DNA from: JASFRI01 sp050115015 | GTDB lineage: Bacteria; Acidobacteriota; Polarisedimenticolia; CBDVAL01 | Assembly (NCBI GenBank): GCA_050115015.1 | Contig: JASFRI010000233.1 | Coordinates: 1-6,692 of the forward strand | Length of the DNA stretch: 6,692 nt | Direction of reading: 5' to 3' | Shown: piece by piece, positions 6,625-6,692 of the stretch | Layout: every line of letters begins with the position of its first letter | Position numbering within the stretch: the stretch's first letter is position 1 | The notes under the pieces: model-generated | Database searches by the model: none | What the model was told of the DNA's origin: nothing | What the model saw: only the letters and a program-made list of their open reading frames with translations | Position numbers and translations under genes: made by a program

Positions 6625-6692
6625 ATTCCGGGCGGGAACGGCGGCTGGCCGCGTCTCATGCTCGTCACGGATCGGCGCGTGGCCGGCGCGGG
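6625..6692 (+). CDS. Start of a plus-strand gene, probably thiamine-phosphate synthase (ThiE/TenI-like); cut by right edge
   Basis: Only about 22 codons are visible. From the ATT at 6625 the frame reads IPGGNGGWPRLMLVTDRRVA and on; the PRLMLVTDRR stretch resembles the first beta strand of ThiE proteins (commonly LYLVTDR), which join the thiazole and pyrimidine moieties of thiamine in the cytoplasm. The ATT start is inferred from the SD six bases upstream. Alternatives are ATG at 6658, which has no SD and would cut into the first strand, and TTG at 6595, which has no properly spaced SD. The gene is divergent from mqnA and shares its control region. Family assignment rests on about ten residues, so other TIM-barrel proteins with a similar first strand remain possible. 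Confidence 0.45.
   Translation, partial: MPGGNGGWPRLMLVTDRRVAGA

Noticed and set aside
1..6692. CRISPR arrays, insertion sequences, tRNA or rRNA genes, long direct or inverted repeats
   Set aside because: None seen on reading both strands; coding genes fill nearly all of the window. Short inverted GC runs are what this base composition gives by chance.

Overview
The window is a very GC-rich bacterial segment, strongly G/C at third codon positions by eye. It is almost entirely coding, and all complete genes lie on the minus strand. Read from right to left, the order is mqnA, mqnC, a Wzz/GumC-type polysaccharide co-polymerase, a Wzy/O-antigen-ligase-type membrane protein, a GT4-type glycosyltransferase, and the N-terminal part of an AsnB-type glutamine amidotransferase cut by the left edge. 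A short plus-strand gene start, probably thiamine-phosphate synthase (ThiE), runs off the right edge. The futalosine route to menaquinone plus a Wzz/Wzy-type surface-glycan locus point to a GC-rich, probably Gram-negative bacterium. That would fit Deltaproteobacteria, Acidobacteria or similar lineages, but the sequence does not decide the phylum.

Right edge (6550-6692): this is the only real intergenic region. It holds a strong sigma70-like promoter for the leftward genes (TTGACA, 16-bp spacer, extended -10 TGC-TAAAAT) and a good Shine-Dalgarno (SD) sequence for the TTG start of mqnA. On the opposite strand the same A/T-rich core reads TGG-TATTTT, so the two divergent promoters may share one -10 region. 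The plus-strand gene has a near-perfect SD but no ATG, GTG or TTG at normal spacing. An in-frame ATT sits there instead.

Menaquinone genes (4622-6549): MqnA (chorismate dehydratase) and MqnC (radical SAM cyclic dehypoxanthinyl futalosine synthase) overlap by 4 bases (GTGA). Together they supply the first step and one later step of the futalosine pathway. mqnB, mqnD and mqnE are not in the window.

Surface polysaccharide genes (1-4608): the co-polymerase begins 13 bases after mqnC. It is followed after 22 bases by the polymerase/ligase, which overlaps the glycosyltransferase by 4 bases (ATGA). The glycosyltransferase in turn overlaps the amidotransferase by 25 bases. These would set chain length, polymerise or ligate glycan units, add a sugar, and possibly amidate a precursor. 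With no terminator or internal gap, quinone and glycan genes look like one transcription unit driven from the promoter near 6590. That arrangement is the most notable feature here. I see no mobile element, CRISPR array, RNA gene or clearly novel system.
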